Of a stretch of 64,000 nt of DNA, positions 39,959-47,576 are shown piece after piece. The position numbers and the translations under genes are program-made. Position 1 is the first letter of the stretch; each line of letters opens with the position of its first letter. The stretch spans positions 62,001-126,000 of the forward strand of contig NZ_AJLE01000010.1 of the NCBI RefSeq assembly GCF_000296775.1, given 5' to 3'. The DNA comes from Sulfurovum sp. AR (GTDB lineage Bacteria; Campylobacterota; Campylobacteria; Campylobacterales; Sulfurovaceae). Below the pieces are notes generated by a model, which saw nothing but the letters and a program-made list of their open reading frames with translations, was not told the origin of the DNA and made no database searches.

Positions 39959-41680
39959 ATGGAAAAACAATTAAAGATCTCTATTGGCGAATACTCCACT
40001 AAAGGCCGAAAAGAGGTCAATCAGGATTTTCATGATATTTGTGTACCTCAAGAACCCCAATTAACCAACAAAGGGATCGCCATTGCTCTGGCTGATGGGA
40101 TCAGCAGCAGTGAAGTCAGTCAAACAGCAAGTAAAACAGCAGTCACCTCATTTTTAATGGATTACTTCAGTACACCTGAATCCTGGTCCGTGCGAAAGTC
40201 TGCACAACGTGTGATCACGGCAACGAACTCTTGGCTCTATGCACAGACTAGACAAAGCCAATACTGCTATGATGCCAATAAAGGCTATGTCTGTACCTTC
40301 AGTACAATGGTGATCAGGTCAACAACAGCCCATATTTTCCATGTGGGTGATGCCCGTATCTATCGATTGAGAGATGACAAGATGGTACAGTTGACCGAAG
40401 ACCACCGTATGTGGGTGACACAGGAAAAAAGTTATCTTGGTCGTGCCTTGGGTGTGGATTCAGATCTGAAGATCGATTACGATACACTGCCCGTAGAGGT
40501 CAATGATATTTTTTTATTTATGACAGACGGTGTGTATGAGTATGTCAGTTCTGCTCTTATCATCAGTATCATAGAGTCATGCAGTGGTGACCTGAATGCT
40601 GCAGCAAAACGCATTATCGAAACAGCCTATGAAAATGAGAGCGATGACAATTTGACCATTCAGCTTGTCAAAGTGGAGACACTGCCCGATAAAGATGCCA
40701 ATGAGATCCAAAAACAACTGAGTGAAAAGCCCCTGCCTCCCCTACTTGAAGCACGAATGCTCTTTGATGGCTACAAGATCATCCGTGAGCTGAGTGCCAG
40801 CCATAGAAGCCATGTCTATTTGGCTGTGGATACCGAAACGGATACCTCTGTGGTTCTCAAAACACCTTCCATTGACCTCAGTGGAGACAAGGCGTATCTC
40901 GAACGGTTCTTACTTGAAGAGTGGATTGCGATACGTATGAACAATGCCCATCTGGTCAAGTCATATCTGCAGACGCGTCAACGTAACTATATTTATAATG
41001 TGACAGAATTTATTGATGGTCAAACCCTGACACAGTGGATGATCGACCATCCCAATCCGACCATAGAAACCGTCCGTGAAATTGCAGAACAGATAGCCAA
41101 AGGCTTGCTTTCTCTTCATCGCCAGGAGATGATACATCAAGATCTGAGACCTGATAATATTATGATCGACAGTACAGGAACAGTGAAGATCATTGATTTT
41201 GGTTCAACCAGAATTCAAGGAATTGTGGAGAGCAATGCCTATATGGAACAAGAAAATATACTAGGAACGGCACCATACACCGCACCGGAATATTTTCTGG
41301 GCGAGGTAGGCACAACAAGATCAGATCTTTTTTCACTGGCAGTGATCATCTATCAGATGATCTCAGGTGAACTTCCTTATGGTACGCAGGTAGCTAAATC
41401 TACAACTAAAAAGGCCCAAAAAAAACTGAAATACAAACATTTACATACTGAGACCCATGAGGTTCCCATGTGGATCGATGACGCACTTAAAAAAGCATTG
41501 GAACCGAATCCATACAAACGTTATGGAGAATTGTCTGAATTTTTATATGACCTGCGTCATCCCAATAAAGTCTTTTTAAATAAATCAAGACCACCACTCT
41601 TGGAACGCAATCCGGTACTTTTCTGGAAGATGGTCTCTTTGGTGTTATCGATCATCATTGTGATATTGTTAAATCAATGA
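39959..41680 (+). CDS. PP2C phosphatase-Ser/Thr kinase fusion, membrane-anchored
   Basis: The 573-residue protein has an N-terminal PP2C-type phosphatase (about 1-245; GRKEVNQDFHD, ALADGISSS, HVGDARIYR, DDNLTIQLV), a Hanks-type kinase (about 265-540; VVLKTPS, HQDLRPDN in place of HRDLKPEN, KIIDFGSTR, GTAPYTAPEYF), and a single C-terminal transmembrane helix (about 553-571). Fusions with this order occur in nitrate assimilation operons such as P. aeruginosa PA1782 beside nirBD and nasA. I infer that it controls nitrogen transport or assimilation here. Confidence 0.9.
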   Translation: MEKQLKISIGEYSTKGRKEVNQDFHDICVPQEPQLTNKGIAIALADGISSSEVSQTASKTAVTSFLMDYFSTPESWSVRKSAQRVITATNSWLYAQTRQSQYCYDANKGYVCTFSTMVIRSTTAHIFHVGDARIYRLRDDKMVQLTEDHRMWVTQEKSYLGRALGVDSDLKIDYDTLPVEVNDIFLFMTDGVYEYVSSALIISIIESCSGDLNAAAKRIIETAYENESDDNLTIQLVKVETLPDKDANEIQKQLSEKPLPPLLEARMLFDGYKIIRELSASHRSHVYLAVDTETDTSVVLKTPSIDLSGDKAYLERFLLEEWIAIRMNNAHLVKSYLQTRQRNYIYNVTEFIDGQTLTQWMIDHPNPTIETVREIAEQIAKGLLSLHRQEMIHQDLRPDNIMIDSTGTVKIIDFGSTRIQGIVESNAYMEQENILGTAPYTAPEYFLGEVGTTRSDLFSLAVIIYQMISGELPYGTQVAKSTTKKAQKKLKYKHLHTETHEVPMWIDDALKKALEPNPYKRYGELSEFLYDLRHPNKVFLNKSRPPLLERNPVLFWKMVSLVLSIIIVILLNQ

Positions 41681-41717
41681 TATTCAAATCATTTGCAAAC
41701 AAAATAGATGAGATTAA

Positions 41718-41737
41718 AAATGATTATTTTTTATACA
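41718..41737. repeat. 20-bp direct repeat, right copy
   Basis: AAATGATTATTTTTTATACA, identical to 38227-38246. It lies 38 nt after the kinase fusion stop. Confidence 0.6.
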
Positions 41738-41936
41738 GGTTTTTGAATAAAGCTGTGTAAATTAAGATTATACTAATGATATGAAAACTATGAAGGAACC
41801 TTGTCCTCCTTTTTTATACTTCTGGTTTTCTAGTAACTTTTATTTTAGATTGTATCATTCATACTTGTCTGCATACTTCCTTTAATCTTGTCCAAAGTGT
41901 TAAAAGTTACTCTCCTTTACATAAATATCTACTAAA

Positions 41937-41967
41937 AACCTAATAAAGTTATATATTTTATAAGGTT
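41937..41967. repeat. AT-rich palindromic repeat, copy 1
   Basis: Arms AACCTAATAAA and TTTATAAGGTT around GTTATATAT. The inner 26 bp beginning ATAAAGTTATATATTTTATA are identical in copies 1, 2 and 3. One arm mismatch (A for T) is seen relative to the perfect palindrome. Confidence 0.8.
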
Positions 41968-42037
41968 TTGAAAAGAAGACAATTTAGGGGTCAATCTTAT
42001 CATTATCACCTGAGAGGTATAATTTATGCTATTACTG

Positions 42038-42886
42038 TCATACCTTTAACCAATCACCAAGTAACACATTAACCACTGTTTCTGTTCTTAATATCCTTTG
42101 TCCTAAACTAACTGATGTACAACCTTGTTGGCAAAGTAAATCAACTTCATAGTCTATCCAACCGCCTTCAGCCCCGATACATAGTACCTTTGGCATATAA
42201 TCTTTATTGCTAGTCTTACGCTTTGTAACATCAAGATATGATTTCCAAGATTGTGAAGCATAAGGATGAGCGATCACTGCATTACCTTGCTCTTTATACC
42301 CCTTTTTATCTAGTAATAAAGCAGAAAATTCATCTTCAACAAATGGCTTAAAACGTTTTTTAAACTCAATAACTGGTGGCACTGTATCTATGGCTTGTTG
42401 TAACCCTTCAAAAACAAACTCATCTATACGGTTTAGTAATGGGCTTTGCCAATAACTTTTTTGAGTACGGTAACTATTTACAATAATAAGTTTATTAACA
42501 CCAAGAGATGTCATATCCATAATCAATCTACGTAGCACTTTTGGACGTGGCAAAGCAAGAATAACTGTTAAATCAAGTTTAGCTGGTGGTTTTTTATCCA
42601 GTGTAACATCAGTAAGAAGTACTTCATTGTTATTGATTTGAGCAATCGTAGCCTTACCTATGTTACCACCAATCTCAGCAATAGTTAAACTATCCCCTAC
42701 CCTAGACTTTAGTACCTCTTTAATATGAGTAACTTGCTTTGGATCACTAATGCTTTTGGCATTTTTGGGTAATAAAATACAGTTCAAATTATGAAAATAG
42801 GGGTCAGTTGATAACGATAACTCATTGCCTATTCCTCTTAATAACCCCATAAGTAGTAGGTTGTTATATTTTTGATACTTTAGCAA
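42038..42886 (-). CDS. RsmE-family rRNA uridine methyltransferase paralogue
   Basis: This is a SPOUT-fold RsmE-like protein. VILALPRPKVLRRLIMDMTSLGVNKLIIVNS, the SYWQSPLL segment, GAEGGW and VSLGQRILRTETVV match RsmE, which methylates 16S rRNA U1498 at N3. Its wording resembles a second RsmE of gammaproteobacteria rather than an epsilon version (from memory). The first 33 codons are unlike RsmE and include the AGGGGTCA flank, so the true start may be TTG at 42787 (LNCILLP). It is alone between two palindromic repeats, suggesting transfer. Confidence 0.8.
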   Translation of the reverse strand: MLKYQKYNNLLLMGLLRGIGNELSLSTDPYFHNLNCILLPKNAKSISDPKQVTHIKEVLKSRVGDSLTIAEIGGNIGKATIAQINNNEVLLTDVTLDKKPPAKLDLTVILALPRPKVLRRLIMDMTSLGVNKLIIVNSYRTQKSYWQSPLLNRIDEFVFEGLQQAIDTVPPVIEFKKRFKPFVEDEFSALLLDKKGYKEQGNAVIAHPYASQSWKSYLDVTKRKTSNKDYMPKVLCIGAEGGWIDYEVDLLCQQGCTSVSLGQRILRTETVVNVLLGDWLKV

Positions 42887-42948
42887 TCATATACTGAGAA
42901 TAGCCTTCTTTATCTGATTTAAGTATCTATTTATTACGTATTTTCCTC

Positions 42949-42972
42949 GTTCCACATCTCCTGATGTGGAAT
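42949..42972. repeat. REP-like hairpin
   Basis: GTTCCACATC-TCCT-GATGTGGAAT forms a 10-bp stem (one wobble) with a 4-nt loop and is followed by GC. It resembles the common GTTCCCAcGc...GcGTGGGAATGC REP family associated with Y1 (RAYT) transposases in gammaproteobacteria. No such transposase is in the window. Confidence 0.5.
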
Positions 42973-43076
42973 GCAGACTACACTATTAAACTACAATTAG
43001 AATATGGGTTACATATCAGGAGAGATAGAACCAGTAAAACCTATTAATTTCAAATGGCAAAAATAAAATTTGTAAG

Positions 43077-43106
43077 CCTTATAAAGTTATATATTTTATA
43101 AGGTTT
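43077..43106. repeat. AT-rich palindromic repeat, copy 2
   Basis: CCTTATAAA / TTTATAAGG arms around GTTATATAT, a perfect 9-bp inverted repeat, then TTT. It lies between the RsmE-like gene and the small membrane ORFs. Confidence 0.8.
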
Positions 43107-43179
43107 CTATTTTCAAAGAATTAATATGAATACTCATAAAAAGTATAAAGACATATAACCTTAGTTATACTTTGTTGCT

Positions 43180-43560
43180 ATGAAGTTTAAAAAAGGCTGC
43201 CCTATGGATATTGTATTTTATATAGCAATTATGATTCTTTTCACCAGTATCACATTTCTTATGAGAAGGCATGGTTGGGTAGTCTTATGGAATGGTTTTT
43301 TCATTTTTATCCTTCTTTTTGTATTAGTATTGGCTCAAAAACATATTGGTAATATTGAAGGATTATTAATAGCAGTAGGACCCTTTGTTGCAGGACAAAT
43401 GCTTATCAGAAAAAATCGGAAAGTAAATGTCTTCTATTTTGCAAAGCAGACTAAATTTATTAACTGGTGCAACAACAATATTTATCATATTGTTTATACA
43501 GAAAATTATCCACAAGAAAAGAGTGCAAGAGCTAAAAGAAGAAAAAATGAAAATAGATAA
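43180..43560 (+). CDS. Small membrane protein, hypothetical (possibly frameshifted)
   Basis: I do not recognise it. The 126-residue ORF has two or three hydrophobic segments (about 10-27, 33-52 and 60-76), then a hydrophilic tail. A second start (MDIVFYIA, 43204) is likely. The tail overlaps the next ORF by 134 nt in another frame, and in that frame the same DNA encodes a good transmembrane helix, so this gene may be the front part of a frameshifted longer gene. Very AT-rich and unlike the core genes. Confidence 0.45.
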   Translation: MKFKKGCPMDIVFYIAIMILFTSITFLMRRHGWVVLWNGFFIFILLFVLVLAQKHIGNIEGLLIAVGPFVAGQMLIRKNRKVNVFYFAKQTKFINWCNNNIYHIVYTENYPQEKSARAKRRKNENR

Positions 43561-43948
43561 GAATTATGTTATGGTTTTTGTTTCATATATTGTAATGGCA
43601 GTTAGCATACATATATATACAATGAATCACGTCTTTAATTATCTTTCAGATCCAAATTGGTTTGCATTATCGCTTATTACACTGAGCGGTATAACTGCAA
43701 GAAAATATAATTTATTAATTCGAGCGAAAGAGGGAAAGAATATTTTATTTTCAATTTTTACTTTTTTTATAATTGTATTACTATATTTTATGCTATTTCG
43801 AATTTATAATTATAACTTTATAAATGCGAAAAAAGGGCAGTGGTATTATGTATTATTTTTTTCATTTTTTTTCATTTTTGAAAGTAGGTATTATTTTATG
43901 TCATATGAAAATTTAAAAAAAGAACATATGAATATCCAAAATGACTAA
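43427..43948 (+). CDS. Membrane protein, hypothetical
   Basis: Not recognised. The 173-residue ORF has hydrophobic segments near 9-24, 48-65, 75-90, 105-125 and 140-155, and a basic coiled segment (KKRVQELKEEKMKIDK). TAA sits directly before its ATG in frame. A later start (MKIDKNYV, 43549) with AAGAAG upstream is possible and would remove nearly all the overlap. It is enclosed by repeat copies 2 and 3 together with the preceding ORF. Confidence 0.5.
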   Translation: MSSILQSRLNLLTGATTIFIILFIQKIIHKKRVQELKEEKMKIDKNYVMVFVSYIVMAVSIHIYTMNHVFNYLSDPNWFALSLITLSGITARKYNLLIRAKEGKNILFSIFTFFIIVLLYFMLFRIYNYNFINAKKGQWYYVLFFSFFFIFESRYYFMSYENLKKEHMNIQND

Positions 43949-43966
43949 AGAAAAAAAATCAATCAA

Positions 43967-43997
43967 AACCCTATAAAGTTATATATTTTATAAGGTT
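43967..43997. repeat. AT-rich palindromic repeat, copy 3
   Basis: AACCCTATAAA / TTTATAAGGTT around GTTATATAT, with one arm mismatch. It lies 19 nt after the membrane ORF stop and before the lipoprotein gene. Confidence 0.8.
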
Positions 43998-44130
43998 TTA
44001 CAATCAACACATTTCTGATATACTTTTTATACTAAAATATTTTTGATAGGGATTCTTCTATGTTGGGTGTTTTATTGGTTTCCACGTTAAACATGGGACG
44101 AGAATATAGCTATAAAAGGAGTATGGGTCT

Positions 44131-45675
44131 ATGAAAGTTTCGTTATACGGCGCGCTGTTGAGCGCGGTACTGTTGTTATCGGGGTGCAATAGCTCAGGCT
44201 CGTCTGAGCAAATAGATGCCCTCGTACCCATCAAGCCATGGCAATCTTGGGCTGAGTCACTCGGTACACGTGACTACAATGTCACACAGGGAAGCCTCTA
44301 TATGGTAGATAATGCCGAATGCGTGAAACTGATCGAGGTTTTCGGTACCTGTTTTGCCAACAATCCGGCCGCCCCATACCTGATTCCGCAACTTCCTGTT
44401 GAGCAGACGTATCTGGACCCGTATTACGCGTATGAGTTTAATGCCACAGGACCAAACGGCGACAAAACCAATATGTTCTTTCGACTTGGCAAAAACGATG
44501 CACTGATGACCATTGTCAATCTTCCTCCCAAAGCGGCCTACATGGGGTATCAAACTTATATGTTCAGCCGTGATACTTCCCATTATGACACATATATGAA
44601 AGCCACGCCCAATCCTGAGCGGGCAGAAGTATTTGGCAGTCTAGGCAACGATATCAACAACGTTGTCGTAGAAGAAGGTGCAAATATCGAATGGAGCGGC
44701 AATGCAGTGGTTTATATCACGACGGCGAACCAGTCGCTTGCCGATGCACTTGTTGCAGATGCTACTTCCGTAGGATTACAAAGCCAGGTCATTTTCACAG
44801 AACCTGTCGGTGACAACACCATACTTGGGAAACAGAGCGCTGCTGATGACTTCGTCACCCTGATACGTTACGCAATGCCTGAAGACGATGCAGCTGCAGA
44901 TCAATGGAAAGCATCCAGAGACGATAATATCCTCGTATACAGAGTTTCAAAAAACACTCTACCCTTCACTGCATTTCCAACACCGGAGTATACACAAAAA
45001 ATAACCGTCGACGAATCAGACTACAACGCTTCACTGGTAGAACTGACGACACTGCTGGAAACGCATCTGCAGACGACAACGGGACTTCCTGTGGAAAGCA
45101 AGAAGATGCTTACCAGCGAAACCGATATGGAGACCGGAGAATTGGCAGGTCTTGTTGGGCAAGAGTGTATTGAAGAAGGTTCCATATGCCTGGCAGATAA
45201 CCAGGATACGGATGCGTACCGATTCGGGTTTGTCGGCCTGCTTAGGAATAACCAACCCGTTATCGTGACTGGCGTTAACCATACACTCAATGATGCGGCT
45301 ACCTATATCAGTCTGGGCGTTTACAGCATGATAGGTTTCTACGGTATAGACAGCATTTCACAAAGCAATGTCGATGTTACCGGATTTGACAAGGGAAATT
45401 TGACAGGCTCTGCCGAAGCTGTTCTACGGTCATACAATTTGTATGAGAAAGTCTCACAACGTCTCAAGGATCAGCTACCGATGCTTTATACTGCGGTTGT
45501 ATCTAGAACTTGCGAAGCATCTTTAGCCAACTATTGTGTAGAGGTCAATACGACCGAGTTACCGCTGCTACATCCTCTGGGCATCACACAGCGTGCCTAC
45601 GTAAAACCCGGATCAACATCTGGCGCCAACCCGAATGCACTTCTTTCACCATATGTCATCAAAGTCAACGAATAA
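44131..45675 (+). CDS. Orphan secreted lipoprotein
   Basis: I do not recognise the family. The 514-residue protein has a clear lipoprotein signal (SLYGALLSAVLLLSGCNSSGSS, lipobox LSGC). The mature part has segments such as NATGPNGDKTNMFFRLGKNDALMTIVNLPPKAAYMGYQTYMFSRD and five or more Cys that may form disulfides (VECVKLIEVFGTC-like pair, ECIEEGSICL, CEASLANYC). Codon use is visibly more GC-rich than its AT-rich surroundings, which suggests transfer. It is bounded by repeat copy 3 and degenerate copies at 45.8-45.9 kb. Confidence 0.75.
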   Translation: MKVSLYGALLSAVLLLSGCNSSGSSEQIDALVPIKPWQSWAESLGTRDYNVTQGSLYMVDNAECVKLIEVFGTCFANNPAAPYLIPQLPVEQTYLDPYYAYEFNATGPNGDKTNMFFRLGKNDALMTIVNLPPKAAYMGYQTYMFSRDTSHYDTYMKATPNPERAEVFGSLGNDINNVVVEEGANIEWSGNAVVYITTANQSLADALVADATSVGLQSQVIFTEPVGDNTILGKQSAADDFVTLIRYAMPEDDAAADQWKASRDDNILVYRVSKNTLPFTAFPTPEYTQKITVDESDYNASLVELTTLLETHLQTTTGLPVESKKMLTSETDMETGELAGLVGQECIEEGSICLADNQDTDAYRFGFVGLLRNNQPVIVTGVNHTLNDAATYISLGVYSMIGFYGIDSISQSNVDVTGFDKGNLTGSAEAVLRSYNLYEKVSQRLKDQLPMLYTAVVSRTCEASLANYCVEVNTTELPLLHPLGITQRAYVKPGSTSGANPNALLSPYVIKVNE

Positions 45676-45701
45676 ATAAGGGAAGCCTCATACCTCTTTT
45701 C

Positions 45702-45724
45702 GCTCCAACTTTAAAGGTTGGAGT
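45702..45724 (+). terminator. Hairpin after lipoprotein gene
   Basis: CTCCAAC (45703-45709) / GTTGGAG (45717-45723) with a 7-nt loop, 27 nt after the stop and flanked by a wobble pair. No clear T-run follows. Confidence 0.5.
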
Positions 45725-45779
45725 GTATACTCACCATATCATTGTTAATGAATTTATTCTTTTAAATAAAATATCAACT

Positions 45780-45839
45780 ATGAATAAACCTCTAAATATA
45801 CAAGAAGTGTTTGAACTAATCCAAAACATTATAATCTAA
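45780..45839 (+). pseudogene. Possible 5' gene remnant
   Basis: ATG opens a 19-codon frame (MNKPLNIQEVFELIQNIII) that reads like the start of a real protein but stops just before ATATTTTATAAG, a half copy of the palindromic repeat. It may be a gene truncated by the repeat-linked rearrangement. This is weak evidence and could be chance. Confidence 0.25.
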
Positions 45840-45840
45840 C

Positions 45841-45943
45841 ATATTTTATAAGATTATTCGCTATAACGACGTTTACGAGCCATGAATTTATACCCTTCGA
45901 TAGAAAACCTTATAAAAAGTGCTATATAGAAGATTTTATAATG
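45841..45943. repeat. Degenerate AT-rich repeat copies 4 and 5
   Basis: ATATTTTATAAGATT (45841-45855) equals the right half of the repeat. AACCTTATAAA (45906-45916) is a left arm, followed by TGCTATATAGAAG and a right-arm-like ATTTTATAA (45932-45940). Together they close the right side of the accessory region next to the M15 peptidase gene. Confidence 0.5.
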
Positions 45944-45951
45944 AAAGCATC

Positions 45952-46587
45952 TTATTTCGAAAAGTGCTGATAGTCTTTCACACCTGACCAGTCACCACCC
46001 CACAGCCAATCATATTTTTTAAATATTTGAACGGCTTTATCATCTTTCAGTAATACCGCTTTATCAGCATAAGTAGAGTTTTGATGTACTCTTTTTCTAT
46101 AGGGTGCCGATGCTTTATGGGAGATATATCCTTTTCTGGAAATATAGGGATTTTCTATCGGATTGATATCTATGGCTTTTCCGTAAGAGTGTTTGGACCA
46201 CTTTTTACTGCCTGTAGCTTTACGGCAGTTAAATGCAGACGTATTGTCCGACTCTATGGATTGCCAGTCACTGCCTTTATAGTCACTCACCAGTCTCATT
46301 TTTTTGATAGGATACCCTATTTTATACAGTGTTTCGAAGACCTTTGTCACCTCAGCAGAAACCTCTTTATGCACGATCATCTCACCTATCTGCTCTTCAC
46401 CGTTGAAATTGATATATTTGATACGTAAATAATGCAGATCTTTTAAGGATACAGGGCAGCCTTTTCTCCATGAGTTTCCTTTAACCATTCTTTGTTTGAT
46501 CTGAGGTGTGATCTCCGTAATATGAGATTCAAATCCGGCGAAAATCACTACTGTTACTGTGATGAATATATAAACTATTTTTACCAT
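45952..46587 (-). CDS. M15-family D-Ala-D-Ala carboxypeptidase-like protein
   Basis: The 211-residue protein has an N-terminal hydrophobic signal (IVYIFITVTVVIFAGF) and an M15/VanY-type zinc peptidase domain: FNCRKATGSKKWSKHSYGKAIDINP supplies His and Asp ligands (SxHxxGxAxD) and DYQHFSK the last His. Such enzymes trim peptidoglycan stem peptides, though some members have other roles. It diverges from htpX. Confidence 0.85.
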   Translation of the reverse strand: MVKIVYIFITVTVVIFAGFESHITEITPQIKQRMVKGNSWRKGCPVSLKDLHYLRIKYINFNGEEQIGEMIVHKEVSAEVTKVFETLYKIGYPIKKMRLVSDYKGSDWQSIESDNTSAFNCRKATGSKKWSKHSYGKAIDINPIENPYISRKGYISHKASAPYRKRVHQNSTYADKAVLLKDDKAVQIFKKYDWLWGGDWSGVKDYQHFSK

Positions 46588-46678
46588 ACTTTTATTATAA
46601 CGTATCGTATGATTTACCTTCCGTTTGTATCTATATGGTATATTTATAATAAAAATAACTATTTTAAGGATAGCACAA

Positions 46679-47509
46679 ATGGAACAATTGAAAACCTATG
46701 CTCTAATGACGGGACTTACCCTGTTATTTATCTGGTTTGGGGGTATGATAGCAGGGAAGACGGGAATGATCATCGCTTTTCTTGCCGCAGCAGGTATGAA
46801 CTTTTATGCCTACTATTACAGTGATACACAGGTATTGAAACATTACCATGCCATACCTGTAGACCACAACTCTGCCACAGGGCTCTATACCATCGTAGAA
46901 AGACTCACACATCGTGCCAATCTGCCGATGCCTGCACTCTACATCATTCCCGAAGCACAGCCTAATGCATTTGCTACAGGTAGGGATTATGAACATGCTG
47001 CCGTAGCAGTTACTGAGGGTCTTTTAGACCTGATGACAGAAGAAGAAGTGGAAGCCGTTATCGCCCATGAACTGAGCCACATCAAACACTACGATATGCT
47101 CATAGGAACCGTAACAGCGACTATCGCAGGAGCTATAGCGATGTTGGCACAGTTTGGTATGTTCTTTGGCGGAGACCGTGATAGACCGACAAACCCGCTT
47201 GTCATGATAGCATTGATGATCATCATGCCGCTTGCTGCAACAGTGATACAGATGACTGTAAGCCGTAACCGTGAATTTATGGCGGATGAAGGTGCGGCAA
47301 GAATGACAGGCCATCCTGAATGGCTGCAGAGTGCCTTGGCTAAACTTGATAACTATGCCCGAGGCATGATGATGCACGATGCGGACCCGCAAACCGCACA
47401 TATGTTCATCATCAATCCATTTACGGGTAAAGATATGTCACTCAAACAACTCTTTAGTACACATCCAAGTACAGAACAAAGAATAGAGAGACTTGAAGCG
47501 TTAAAGTAA
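46679..47509 (+). CDS. htpX: Membrane zinc metalloprotease HtpX
   Basis: HtpX degrades misfolded membrane proteins. The 276-residue M48 protease has two N-terminal transmembrane helices, zinc motif [10 protein letters not shown], two further helices (about 145-165 and 180-200), and the third ligand in [17 protein letters not shown]. The C-terminus [17 protein letters not shown] is typical. Start at 46679 is set by TAAGGA 8 nt upstream; an upstream in-frame ATG at 46625 lacks support. Confidence 0.95.
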   Translation: MEQLKTYALMTGLTLLFIWFGGMIAGKTGMIIAFLAAAGMNFYAYYYSDTQVLKHYHAIPVDHNSATGLYTIVERLTHRANLPMPALYIIPEAQPNAFATGRDYEHAAVAVTEGLLDLMTEEEVEAVIAHELSHIKHYDMLIGTVTATIAGAIAMLAQFGMFFGGDRDRPTNPLVMIALMIIMPLAATVIQMTVSRNREFMADEGAARMTGHPEWLQSALAKLDNYARGMMMHDADPQTAHMFIINPFTGKDMSLKQLFSTHPSTEQRIERLEALK

Positions 47510-47576
47510 TATAATAACTCTTCATGAAAGTGACACTACCGTTTACTTTACAGACCATTGAAGAGAGTTTTTGACC

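Larger units (their letters stand above)
41681..42037. other. Non-coding region after the kinase fusion
   Basis: About 357 nt without a gene. It holds the right copy of the 20-bp direct repeat (41718-41737), an intact AT-rich palindromic repeat (41937-41967), and AGGGGTCA at 41986, which recurs at 42800 on the other side of the RsmE-like gene. No RNA structure of note was found. Confidence 0.5.

Noticed and set aside
41937-43997. AT-rich palindromes as ordinary rho-independent terminators
   Set aside because: The stems are almost pure A/T and lack a GC-rich core and T-run, and identity extends through the loop between copies, which points to a repeat rather than a terminator.
45850-45882. 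Minus-strand MARKRRYSE fragment resembling a protein N-terminus
   Set aside because: Nine codons only, in a repeat-rich stretch; likely chance.
47524-47574. 16-codon ORF just before rnr (MKVTLPFTLQTIEESF)
   Set aside because: It has no ribosome binding site and no other support, so coding cannot be claimed.
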